From Roseateles sp. DAIF2 (lineage in GTDB: Bacteria; Pseudomonadota; Gammaproteobacteria; Burkholderiales; Burkholderiaceae_C), in the NCBI RefSeq assembly GCF_015624425.1, contig NZ_CP049919.1, positions 186,001 through 250,000 of the forward strand: a DNA stretch of 64,000 bases, given 5' to 3'. Under the pieces are notes generated by a model. It was not told where the DNA came from and ran no database searches. It saw nothing but the letters and a program-made list of their open reading frames with translations. This document shows, piece by piece, positions 54,058 through 64,000 of this stretch; the stretch's first letter is position 1; every line of letters starts with the position of its first letter. The translations under genes and the position numbers were made by a program.

Positions 54058-54127
54058 CGAACGGGTCCTTCCTTGTGAGGTGGGGGAGAGAGAGAAAGAT
54101 GGCATCGACTATAGAACCTGCAAGGGG

Positions 54128-54235
54128 TCAGGTGTTGTGATACCTCATCCAGTCGACCAGGTACTGCGCGTTCAGCAGGGCGCCGGCCATGACCAGCACC
54201 AGGCCCAGACGGCGGCGCAACGTGCGGGAAGTCAT
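54128..54235 (-). CDS. 35-residue single-helix protein between katG and dps
   Basis: A small ORF preceded by AAAGGAGA at ideal spacing from the ATG at 54235. The peptide begins [18 protein letters not shown] and ends DWMRYHNT, with one hydrophobic helix after a positively charged N-terminus. It starts 13 bases after the katG stop on the same strand. The ribosome site and position argue that it is translated; the function is unknown and it may be a membrane-associated micro-protein. Confidence 0.55.
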   Translation of the reverse strand: MTSRTLRRRLGLVLVMAGALLNAQYLVDWMRYHNT

Positions 54236-54248
54236 GGCCGGTCTCCTT

Positions 54249-56495
<2,247 letters not shown>

Positions 56496-56548
56496 CTAAA
56501 ACCAAAACAGGCCCGTGGATGTTGCTCCGGAAATTGCGACGCCGCAAT

Positions 56549-56572
56549 GAAAACAGCCGCCCGGAGGCGGCT
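56549..56572 (-). terminator. intrinsic terminator downstream of oxyR
   Basis: Read on the minus strand: AGCCGCC, loop TCCG, GGCGGCT, then GTTTTC. The stem is 7 bp, entirely paired, followed by a short U-tract, about 45 bases after the oxyR stop. It should separate oxyR transcription from katG. Confidence 0.75.
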
Positions 56573-56616
56573 GCGGTTGGGTGTGGCAGGGTCAGGTCTT
56601 GACCCAGGCGCCAGGG

Positions 56617-57537
56617 TCAGGACAGGCGCGTCACGCCGTCCAGCGTGCAGTCGTAGATCGCGTTGCGCAGCGCCGCGATGGCCTCGTAGCGGGTGAAGGT
56701 GCGGCGCCAGGCCAGCACCACGCGCCGGGTCGGCACCGGCGCGGTGAAGGGGATGAAGCGCAGGTGCGTCTGCGGCTCCTTGGGCACCGACAGCGCCGGC
56801 ACCACGGTGATGCCCATGCCCGAGGCCACCATATGCTTGATCGTCTCCAGCGAGCTGCCCTCGAAGCTCTTGCGGATGCCCTCGGCGTCGCTGGAGAAGC
56901 GCGCGAACTCGGGGCAGACCTCCAGCACATGGTCGCGGAAGCAATGGCCGGTGCCCAGCAGCAGCATGGTCTCGCTCTTCAGCTCCTGCGAGCTGATCGA
57001 CTCGCGCTGCGCCAGCGGATGCTGGGCCGGCACCGCGACGACGAAGGACTCGTCGTACAGCGGCGCGATCGCCAGCCCGGTGTCGGGGAAGGGCTCGGCC
57101 ATGATCGCGCAGTCCAGCTCGCCGGTGCGCAGCATCTCCAGCAGCTTGACCGTGAAGTTCTCCTGCAGCATCAGCGGCATCTGCGGGTAGCGCTCGATCG
57201 TGTGCTTGACCAGCTCGGGCAGCAGGTAGGGGCCGATCGTGTAGATGATGCCCAGGCGCAGCGCGCCGGCCAGCGGGTCCTTGCCGCGCTTGGCGATCTC
57301 CTTGATCGCGCTGGCCTGCTCGATCACCGACTGGGCCTGGCGCACGATGTCCTCGCCCAGCGGCGTCACGGTGACCTCGGCCGCGCCGCGCTCGAAGATC
57401 TTGACGTCCAGCTCCTCCTCCAGCTTCTTGATCGCGACGGACAGGGTGGGCTGCGACACGAAGCAGGCTTCGGCCGCGCGGCCGAAATGGCGCTCGCGGG
57501 CGACGGCAACGATGTAGCGCAACTCGGTCAGGGTCAT
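56617..57537 (-). CDS. oxyR: peroxide-sensing LysR-type regulator OxyR
   Basis: 306 residues. The N-terminal helix-turn-helix is [19 protein letters not shown] with [19 protein letters not shown]. The redox cysteines fall at exactly Cys199 (GTGHCFRD) and Cys208 (EVCPEF), the E. coli positions, which form the disulfide on peroxide exposure. OxyR activates katG and dps in many bacteria, both encoded next to it here. Divergent from panB. Confidence 0.95.
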   Translation of the reverse strand: MTLTELRYIVAVARERHFGRAAEACFVSQPTLSVAIKKLEEELDVKIFERGAAEVTVTPLGEDIVRQAQSVIEQASAIKEIAKRGKDPLAGALRLGIIYTIGPYLLPELVKHTIERYPQMPLMLQENFTVKLLEMLRTGELDCAIMAEPFPDTGLAIAPLYDESFVVAVPAQHPLAQRESISSQELKSETMLLLGTGHCFRDHVLEVCPEFARFSSDAEGIRKSFEGSSLETIKHMVASGMGITVVPALSVPKEPQTHLRFIPFTAPVPTRRVVLAWRRTFTRYEAIAALRNAIYDCTLDGVTRLS

Positions 57538-57668
57538 GGAGCTCTCCTATCAGGACCGAAGCCTACATTGTCTGCACCGGCATGGGGGCCTTGCCGGCCC
57601 CGCTACACTGCGCCCGCCACGCGATGCGGGAATCCGCTATTCGCACATCCTGCCCCGTCCCCCGAGTC

Positions 57669-58478
57669 ATGAGTACCGAACGCAAACCCCTGTCCCTGCA
57701 GCGCCTGCTGGACATGCATGCCGCCGGCGAGAAGATCGCCATGCTGACCTGCTACGACGCCGCCTTCGCCAGCCTGCTGGACGAGGCCGGCGTGGACGTG
57801 ATGCTGGTCGGCGATTCGCTGGGCATGGTGCTGCAGGGCGAGGCGACGACGGTGCCGGTGGGCCTGGACGCGATGGTCTATCACACCCGCTGCGTCGCGC
57901 GCGGCCGGCGCACGGCCTGGATCGTCGGCGACCTGCCGTTCGACAGCTACCAGGCCTCGCGCGAGGAGGCCTGGAAGAGCGCGGCCGCGCTGGTCAAGGC
58001 CGGCGCGCACATGGTCAAGCTGGAGGGCGGCGGCTGGACCGCGCCGGTGGTGCGCTTCCTGGTGGAGCGCGGCATCCCGGTCTGCGCCCACCTGGGCCTG
58101 ACGCCGCAGACCGTCACGATGCTGGGCGGCTACAAGGTGCAGGGCCGCGAGGACGCGGCGGCCGACAAGCTGCGGCGCGAGGCGCGTGAGCTGGTCGAGG
58201 CCGGCGCGCAGATGCTGGTGCTGGAAATGGTGCCGGCACCGCTGGCGGCCGAGCTGACGCAGAGCCTGGGCATTCCGGTGATCGGCATCGGCGCCGGCGT
58301 CGGCTGCTCCGGCCAGGTGCTGGTGCTGCATGACATGCTGGACGTGACGCCGGGCCGCCGGCCGCGCTTCGTCAAGAACTTCATGCAGGGCGCGTCCTCG
58401 GTGCAGGATGCGGTGCGCCGCTATGTGGCCGAGGTCAAGGCCGGCACCTTCCCCGACAACGCCCTTCACAGTTACTGA
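57669..58478 (+). CDS. panB: 3-methyl-2-oxobutanoate hydroxymethyltransferase
   Basis: 269 residues from the ATG at 57669. Family motifs: [30 protein letters not shown] across the first strands, MVKLEGG near 116-122, CAHLGLTPQ near 140-148 and the late [21 protein letters not shown]. PanB makes ketopantoate from 2-oxoisovalerate, the first step to pantothenate. panC follows at 12 bases. Confidence 0.95.
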   Translation: MSTERKPLSLQRLLDMHAAGEKIAMLTCYDAAFASLLDEAGVDVMLVGDSLGMVLQGEATTVPVGLDAMVYHTRCVARGRRTAWIVGDLPFDSYQASREEAWKSAAALVKAGAHMVKLEGGGWTAPVVRFLVERGIPVCAHLGLTPQTVTMLGGYKVQGREDAAADKLRREARELVEAGAQMLVLEMVPAPLAAELTQSLGIPVIGIGAGVGCSGQVLVLHDMLDVTPGRRPRFVKNFMQGASSVQDAVRRYVAEVKAGTFPDNALHSY

Positions 58479-59318
<840 letters not shown>

Positions 59319-59325
59319 GGAAGAG

Positions 59326-59401
59326 CCCACCTCCTACGCGCTACGCGCGCCCCCTCGAAGGGGGCATGCCCGCGGGCCCGGCATAGCCGGATCCTCGGGC
59401 G
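59326..59401 (+). repeat. dispersed three-hairpin repeat, copy B, directly behind panC
   Basis: The element begins CCCACCTCCTAC and shows hairpin 1 CGCGC-TAC-GCGCG (59337-59349), hairpin 2 GCCCCC-tcgaa-GGGGGC and hairpin 3 CGGC-ATA-GCCG followed by GATC. It aligns block by block with the copy at 24757-24831 and has the same orientation relative to the gene it follows. It may act as a processing or transcription-end structure. Confidence 0.65.
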
Positions 59402-59417
59402 TCGTTGGGTCCCGTCC

Positions 59418-59906
59418 TTACTCAGCGCCGATTAGTTGGATCTCGAAGATCAGCGCGGCATTGCCAGGGATATCTCTCTGTCCGGCACTGCCGTAGGCCA
59501 GTGAAGCCGGGATCAACAGGGTGCGCTTGCCGCCTACCTTCATGCCGACCAGACCTTGCTCCCAACCTTTGATGAGGGTTCCGGCCCCCAGTGTGAAGGC
59601 GATGGGGGATCCGTTGGTCGAGGTTTCGAACTGCGTGCCCTTCTGATTGGCCGTGACCCGCACGTCATAGAGCCAGCCGGTGTAATGGACGGTCAGCTTC
59701 TTGCCGTTTTGTGCTTCGGCGCCAGCACCCAACAGGGTGTCGGTGGTCTTCAATGTGGTGATGGCTGTGGAGCCGGAGACTTCACCCCAGCCGGGGGTGT
59801 TGTCATTGCCGCCCCCGCCTCCACCGCAGGCGCTCAGGCCCAGTAAGGTAACGGTGGCAGCGCTCAGCGCGAGGAGATGGCGACGGGATGTCTTCGCAAG
59901 GCTCAT
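59418..59906 (-). CDS. FKBP-type peptidyl-prolyl isomerase, lipoprotein
   Basis: 162 residues from the ATG at 59906 (an ATG at 59924 would add six). SRRH precedes a hydrophobic run and the lipobox LLGLSAC, then a Gly-rich linker. The FKBP domain covers the rest: KLTVHYTGWLYD, FETSTNGSPIAFTLGAGTLIKGWEQGL and RTLLIPASLAYGSAG. Expected role is folding of exported proteins. Divergent from a cyclophilin lipoprotein. Confidence 0.88.
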   Translation of the reverse strand: MSLAKTSRRHLLALSAATVTLLGLSACGGGGGGNDNTPGWGEVSGSTAITTLKTTDTLLGAGAEAQNGKKLTVHYTGWLYDVRVTANQKGTQFETSTNGSPIAFTLGAGTLIKGWEQGLVGMKVGGKRTLLIPASLAYGSAGQRDIPGNAALIFEIQLIGAE

Positions 59907-60138
59907 GGTCGGCAGTTCGGACATGTTGTGGACCAGCTTGCGTGTCGCTGCCGGTCCGTTGGCGATAAGCGAGGGCACCGGTCATGCCGGCCTCGCCGAG
60001 AGGAGATGCCTTCGCGTGGAAGGCGCGCGCGGCAGTGTAGCGACGGCTTCGGCCACATCTTGTTGCTATTGGGTGAAGTTGTGCGTCAGCGGGAACGATC
60101 GGCAACACGTTGCACGCCAGAACTCCAGGAGGACTCCG

Positions 60139-60852
60139 ATGCCTGCGCTACCGGTACGTCTTGCCCCCAAGCTTGTCGCTATCTTGGTTGCCTTGCTGCT
60201 AGCAGCCTGCGGCGGCGGCTCCGTCTACGTCGGTATCGGCGACGGTGATGGCGGTAACGACCCGCCCCGTCCGCGGCCGAACCCTTATCCCAACCCGCCC
60301 ACGCTGAGCTGCAGCCCGGCCGGGCTGGCGGCCTCGGCGCAGAGCAGCTGGCCGACCGTCTGCATGCTGACCAGCAGCGGCGAGATGGTGTTCGAGCTCT
60401 ACGACCGGCCCTATGCGCCGCTCAGCGTCGCCAACTTTCTGCGCTATGTCGCCGACGGCTATTACAGCAACACGCTGATCCACCGCGTCGAGCGCGACTT
60501 CGTGGTCCAGGGCGGCGGCTATACCAGCGGCCAGGTGCCGCGGCCGACGGCCTATGCGCCGATCGCGCTGGAGAGCAACAACGGCCTGTCCAATCTGCGC
60601 GGCACGATCGCGATGGCCCGGCGCAGCGAGCCCAACAGCGCCACCAGCCAGTTCTTCGTCAATGTGCTCGACAACAGCCGCGCGTTGGACTACCAGAGCG
60701 CCGCGCAGCCGGGCTATGCGGTGTTCGGCCGCCTGATCTCGGGCTGGAACACGCTGGACGCGATCAACGAGCTGCCGGTGTATGTCTACAGCGATACCGA
60801 CCGGCGGCCGCGCACCGAGGTGCTGGTGTACTGGGTGCAGCGGCTGAAGTAG
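60139..60852 (+). CDS. cyclophilin-type peptidyl-prolyl isomerase, lipoprotein
   Basis: 237 residues. CAGGAGGA lies just upstream of the ATG at 60139. A lipobox ALLLAACG, a Gly/Asp then Pro-rich linker, and a cyclophilin domain from about residue 60: MVFELYDRPYAPLSVANFLRYV, RVERDFVVQGGG, IAMARRSEPNSATSQFFVNV. The active-site Arg and Gln are in HRVERDFVVQGG. Envelope-anchored folding helper, paired divergently with the FKBP protein. Confidence 0.9.
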   Translation: MPALPVRLAPKLVAILVALLLAACGGGSVYVGIGDGDGGNDPPRPRPNPYPNPPTLSCSPAGLAASAQSSWPTVCMLTSSGEMVFELYDRPYAPLSVANFLRYVADGYYSNTLIHRVERDFVVQGGGYTSGQVPRPTAYAPIALESNNGLSNLRGTIAMARRSEPNSATSQFFVNVLDNSRALDYQSAAQPGYAVFGRLISGWNTLDAINELPVYVYSDTDRRPRTEVLVYWVQRLK

Positions 60853-60862
60853 CGAGCGAGTT

Positions 60863-60908
60863 GATCAAGCATTCATCCGCCCTTCAGGCCCAAGTCTCAT
60901 GCTTGATC
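60863..60908. repeat. 10-bp inverted repeat directly upstream of the serine hydrolase
   Basis: GATCAAGCAT at 60863-60872 and ATGCTTGATC at 60899-60908 pair perfectly with a 26-base loop. The right arm ends one base before the first ATG of the next gene and 11 bases after the cyclophilin stop lies the left arm. It could end the cyclophilin transcript or hide the translation start. Confidence 0.5.
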
Positions 60909-60909
60909 G

Positions 60910-62013
60910 ATGGACAAGGGACGGATGATGACGACGATGGCGGCCGGTCTGATGTGGGTGGCGAGCCAGGCCGCGCTGGCGCTCGAACCACTGGCCGCGC
61001 AGCGCGAGCGCCTGGAGCGCCTGCTGGCCCGGTCGGGGTCGGCCACCGGCCTGGTGGTGGCCCGGCTCGAGGGCGACGGCCCGCCGGAAGTCTTGCTGCT
61101 GGGGCGTAGCGGGCGGGATGGTCCGGCGCTGGACATGAAGTCTCGCTTCGAGCTGGGCTCGGTGACCAAGGCCCTGAGCGGCAGCCTGCTGGCGCGGCTG
61201 GCCGCGCAGGGCCGGCTGGGCCTGGACGATCCGGTCGAGCGCTGGCTGCCCGAACTGGCCGGCAGGCCGGCGGGGCGTCTGAGCCTGCGCAGCCTGGCCA
61301 CGCATCACTCGGGCCTGCCGCGGCTGCCGCTGTCGGCGCGCTTCATCTGGGCGCTGATCGCGGAGCATGACGACCCCTACCGCCATCTCGACCGGGACCG
61401 CCTGATCCAGTGGCTGCGCGATTGGCCGGGGGTCAAGAGAGGAGGAGCCGTGCAGCCGCCGGAGTTCCTGTACTCGAACCTCGGTTATGCGCTGCTGGGC
61501 CAGGTGCTGGAGCGCGCCGGCGGCATGCCGCTGGCCGCGCTGATGGAGCGCGAGCTGCTGCGCCCGGCCGGGGCCGCCGGCGCGGGCCTGGACGAGGCCC
61601 TGATGGCCGGCCAGATACCAGGGCATGACGAGCGCGGCCGCGTCACGCCGCCCTGGCATATGGGGCCGCTGGCGGCGATGGGCGCGCTGCGCGCCGACAC
61701 GACCCAGATGCTGGCGTTGCTGGAGGCCATGCGGCGCCGGCGCCCGCCCTTCGATGCCGGTGCCGAACGCGAGCAGCAGCGCCGCAGCGCCAGCAGCGCG
61801 GCGGGCCTGGGCTGGGTCCGCAGCGAACGGGCGGGCGACCGCATCGTCTGGCACAACGGCGGCACCGGCGGCTTTCGCAGCTTCATCGGCTATAGCGAGC
61901 TGAGCGGCCGCGCCGTGCTGCTGATGGCCAACGGGCATCTGGATGTCGACAGCCTGGGCATGGCGCTGATCAATCCGGCCCTCGTCGCGCCGCCGGCCGC
62001 CGGGCGCTCCTGA
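60910..62013 (+). CDS. serine hydrolase, beta-lactamase class C family, exported
   Basis: 367 residues from 60910; an ATG at 60925 preceded by AAGGG is an alternative. Signal-like N-terminus (about 8-25, cleavage near ALALE). Motifs: S84-V-T-K87, Y188-S-N190 and H315-N-G317, the three signatures of class C beta-lactamases and DD-peptidase-like esterases. The third motif is HNG rather than KTG, as in many penicillin-binding-like esterases, so antibiotic hydrolysis is not assured. Confidence 0.86.
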   Translation: MDKGRMMTTMAAGLMWVASQAALALEPLAAQRERLERLLARSGSATGLVVARLEGDGPPEVLLLGRSGRDGPALDMKSRFELGSVTKALSGSLLARLAAQGRLGLDDPVERWLPELAGRPAGRLSLRSLATHHSGLPRLPLSARFIWALIAEHDDPYRHLDRDRLIQWLRDWPGVKRGGAVQPPEFLYSNLGYALLGQVLERAGGMPLAALMERELLRPAGAAGAGLDEALMAGQIPGHDERGRVTPPWHMGPLAAMGALRADTTQMLALLEAMRRRRPPFDAGAEREQQRRSASSAAGLGWVRSERAGDRIVWHNGGTGGFRSFIGYSELSGRAVLLMANGHLDVDSLGMALINPALVAPPAAGRS

Positions 62014-62023
62014 TGCCGATCAG

Positions 62024-62164
62024 CAGGCTGTCGGAAAACGTCGCGAGGACGGCCAGCTGCTAGGCGCCCGGAGCGCAGGAACCGGAACGTACTTCCTGTA
62101 CGTGAGGATTCCGAGCACCGCGCAACGACGCAGATGGCCGCCGCAGTAGTTTTTCGACAGCCTG
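62024..62164. repeat. 141-bp palindromic, MITE-like element between converging genes
   Basis: Terminal inverted repeats are CAGGCTGTCGGAAAAC (62024-62039) and GTTTTTCGACAGCCTG (62149-62164), 15 of 16 pairs. Inside, CGGCCAGCTGC pairs with GCAGATGGCCG and the apex is CGTAC-ttcct-GTACG (62088-62102). The element exactly fills the gap between the serine hydrolase stop and the recG stop. Similar units are, from memory, common in betaproteobacterial genomes. It may serve both genes as a transcription-end structure. Confidence 0.7.
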
Positions 62165-64000
62165 TCAGGCCTTCAGGAACTCCGCCTTGCCACCCAGCCA
62201 ACGCTCCACCTGGCGCCGGGCGGCGTCCGGGTGCTGGTCCAGCAGGCGCGGCGCGAGTTCGCGCGCGGCTTTCAGCAGCGGCGCATCCTCCTGCAGGTCG
62301 GCAAAACGCAGCAGCTCGGCGCCGCTCTGGCGCGAGCCCATGAACTCGCCGGGACCGCGGATATCCAGGTCGCGGCGCGCGATCTCGAATCCGTCGTTGG
62401 TCTCGGCCATCGCGCGCAGCCGGTCCTTGCCGGTCGGCGACAGCGGGCCGGTGTAGAGCAGCACGCAGACGCTGGCCTTGGCGCCGCGGCCGACGCGCCC
62501 GCGCAGCTGGTGCAGCTGCGAGAGGCCGAAGCGCTCGGCATGCTCGATCACCATCAGGCTGGCGTTCGGCACATCCACGCCGACCTCGATCACCGTGGTC
62601 GCCACCAGCACGCTCATCGCGCCGGCGCTGAACTGCGCCATCACCGCGGCCTTCTCGGCGGGCGGCATGCGGCCGTGCAGCAGGCCGACCAGGCGGCCGG
62701 GCAGGGCGGCGCTCAGTTCGGCATAGGTCTCGGTGGCGTTCTTCAGGTCCAGGGTCTCGCTCTCCTCGATCAGCGGGCAGACCCAGTAGACCTGCGCGCC
62801 CTTGTCGCCGACCTCGTCGCGGATGCGCTCGATCACATTCAGCCGCTTCTCGTCGGCGAACACCTTGGTGACGATCGGCGTGCGCCCGGGCGGCAGCTCG
62901 TCGATGGTGCTGACGTCCAGGTCGGCGAAATAGGTCATCGCCAGGGTGCGCGGGATCGGCGTCGCGCTCATCATCAGCAGGTGCGGCTCCAGCGCCTGCG
63001 AAGCCAGCTTCTTGCGCAAGGCCAAACGCTGCGCGACGCCGAAGCGGTGCTGCTCGTCGATGATGGCCAGGCCCAGCTTCTTGAAGCTGACCTTGTCCTC
63101 GATCACCGCATGGGTGCCGATCACCAGCTGGGCCGAGCCGTCGGCCACGGCATCGATCATCTTCTGGCGCGCCTTGCCCTTGACGCTGCCGGTCAGCCAG
63201 GCCACCTTCAGGCCCAGCGGCTCCAGCCAGCCGACCAGCTTGCGGAAATGCTGCTCGGCCAGGATCTCGGTCGGCGCCATCAGCGCGCATTGCCAGCCCG
63301 CGTCGATCGCCACTGCCGCGGCCAGCGCCGCGACCACGGTCTTGCCCGCACCGACATCGCCCTGCAGCAGGCGGTGCATCGGCTGCGGCCGCGCCAGGTT
63401 CTGCGCGATCTCCTCGGCCACGCGCTGCTGGGCGCCGGTCAGGCCGAAGGGCAGGGCGGCCAGCAACTGCTCGTGCAGGCCGCCGGGCCGGGCGCACAGC
63501 GCCGGTGCCTTCAGTCGCGCGCGTTCGCGCTGGGCCTGCAGCTGGCTCAGCTGCTGGGCCAGCAGCTCCTCGAACTTCAGGCGCTGCCAGGCCGGGTGGC
63601 TGTGGTCCTCCAGCTGGGCCAGGCCCAGGCGCGGCGGCGGGTGGTGCAGGAAGTCCAGCGCCTCGCGCAGCGCCGGCAGCTGGCGCGGCACGCTGCCCGG
63701 CGGCAGCAGTTCGGCCAGGTCGGCTCGCCGCAGCCCCGCGGCCACCGCCTTGCGCAGATAGGCCTGCGGCAGGCTGGCGCTGGTCGGGTAGACGGGGGTC
63801 AGGCTTTGCGCCAGCGGCGTGTCTTCGTCCACCGCGCGGAAGCTCGGATGCACCATCTCGCGCCCGAAGAAGCCGCCGCGCAGCTCGCCGCGCACGCGCA
63901 GACGCTGACCCACGCCACAAGTCTTCTGGTGCGAGGGGTAGAAATGGATGAAGCGCAGCAGCAGCTCGTCGCCCGCCTCGTCCTCGATCCGCACGATCAG
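62165..64000 (-). CDS. recG: ATP-dependent DNA helicase RecG, 3' part
   Basis: 611 in-frame residues; the gene runs off the right edge, with about 80-90 N-terminal residues missing. Part of the wedge/OB domain is present (GVGQRLRVRGELRGGFFGREMVHP). Helicase motifs are Walker A GDVGAGKTVVAALA, DEQHRFGVAQRLALR and the RecG-specific LLMMSATPIPRTLAMT with TRG-like LRGRVGRGAKASVC later. RecG remodels stalled forks and Holliday junctions. Its stop abuts the 141-bp element. Confidence 0.95.
   Translation of the reverse strand: MIVRIEDEAGDELLLRFIHFYPSHQKTCGVGQRLRVRGELRGGFFGREMVHPSFRAVDEDTPLAQSLTPVYPTSASLPQAYLRKAVAAGLRRADLAELLPPGSVPRQLPALREALDFLHHPPPRLGLAQLEDHSHPAWQRLKFEELLAQQLSQLQAQRERARLKAPALCARPGGLHEQLLAALPFGLTGAQQRVAEEIAQNLARPQPMHRLLQGDVGAGKTVVAALAAAVAIDAGWQCALMAPTEILAEQHFRKLVGWLEPLGLKVAWLTGSVKGKARQKMIDAVADGSAQLVIGTHAVIEDKVSFKKLGLAIIDEQHRFGVAQRLALRKKLASQALEPHLLMMSATPIPRTLAMTYFADLDVSTIDELPPGRTPIVTKVFADEKRLNVIERIRDEVGDKGAQVYWVCPLIEESETLDLKNATETYAELSAALPGRLVGLLHGRMPPAEKAAVMAQFSAGAMSVLVATTVIEVGVDVPNASLMVIEHAERFGLSQLHQLRGRVGRGAKASVCVLLYTGPLSPTGKDRLRAMAETNDGFEIARRDLDIRGPGEFMGSRQSGAELLRFADLQEDAPLLKAARELAPRLLDQHPDAARRQVERWLGGKAEFLKA

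Overview
The window is a 64-kb piece of a high-GC chromosome. Gene content points to a betaproteobacterium of the order Burkholderiales, probably in the Rubrivivax/Roseateles/Leptothrix neighbourhood (inference). The pointers are a Bug-type solute receptor, orphan GspA-GspB, a 3-hydroxybutyrate oligomer hydrolase, a PEP-CTERM protein, an oxyR/katG/dps group and several dispersed palindromic repeats. Nearly all genes show the strong G/C third-position bias of such genomes, so long antisense open frames are common and were ignored. No rRNA, tRNA or CRISPR array was recognised.

Layout. 1-2.3 kb: visibly lower GC, the 3' end of an RHS protein with an HNH nuclease tip and an overlapping DUF4262 gene (candidate toxin/immunity pair). 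2.5-9.5 kb: S8 protease coupled to a PAP2/haloperoxidase-type enzyme, a PEP-CTERM protein, DUF3297 and gspA-gspB. 9.5-22.7 kb: TRAP permeases (dctQM) without their receptor, a MocR regulator divergent from VOC-lysE, a Bug receptor, an SMR pump, proC, ubiC, an HPP-family remnant, a lipoprotein-GFA pair, a serine hydrolase, small conserved genes, ubiA and a YebC-family gene. 22.8-27.6 kb: a complete branched-chain amino-acid ABC operon (livG-livF-receptor-livH-livM, minus strand) behind a PAS-LuxR regulator. 28.3-41.6 kb: oligomer hydrolase, a metallo-beta-lactamase fold hydrolase, a PspC protein, a periplasmic receptor behind a HutC-like operator, a large lipoprotein, prfC, a GNAT remnant, secreted unknowns, a pirin/LysR pair and a DJ-1 family protein. 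41.8-47.6 kb: a polyamine operon with two different PLP decarboxylases flanking potE. 47.6-57.5 kb, minus strand: ppk2; then oxyR, katG, a 35-residue ORF, dps, tolC, hlyD and two ABC-2 permeases with no ATPase. 57.7-64 kb: panB-panC, two divergent lipoprotein prolyl isomerases, a serine hydrolase, a 141-bp palindromic element and the 3' part of recG.

How the parts work together. The oxyR-to-ABC-2 block is the most interesting assembly: peroxide sensor, catalase, DNA-protecting ferritin and a tripartite-looking exporter on one strand, with dps and tolC translationally coupled. The decarboxylase-potE-decarboxylase operon should turn basic amino acids into polyamines and exchange them across the membrane. 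ubiC and ubiA catalyse consecutive steps of ubiquinone synthesis but lie in separate transcription units. Two dispersed elements sit directly behind stop codons and show a compensatory base-pair change. A 77-bp repeat-like insert appears to have entered an ATGA gene junction while preserving coupling through a 26-codon mini-ORF.
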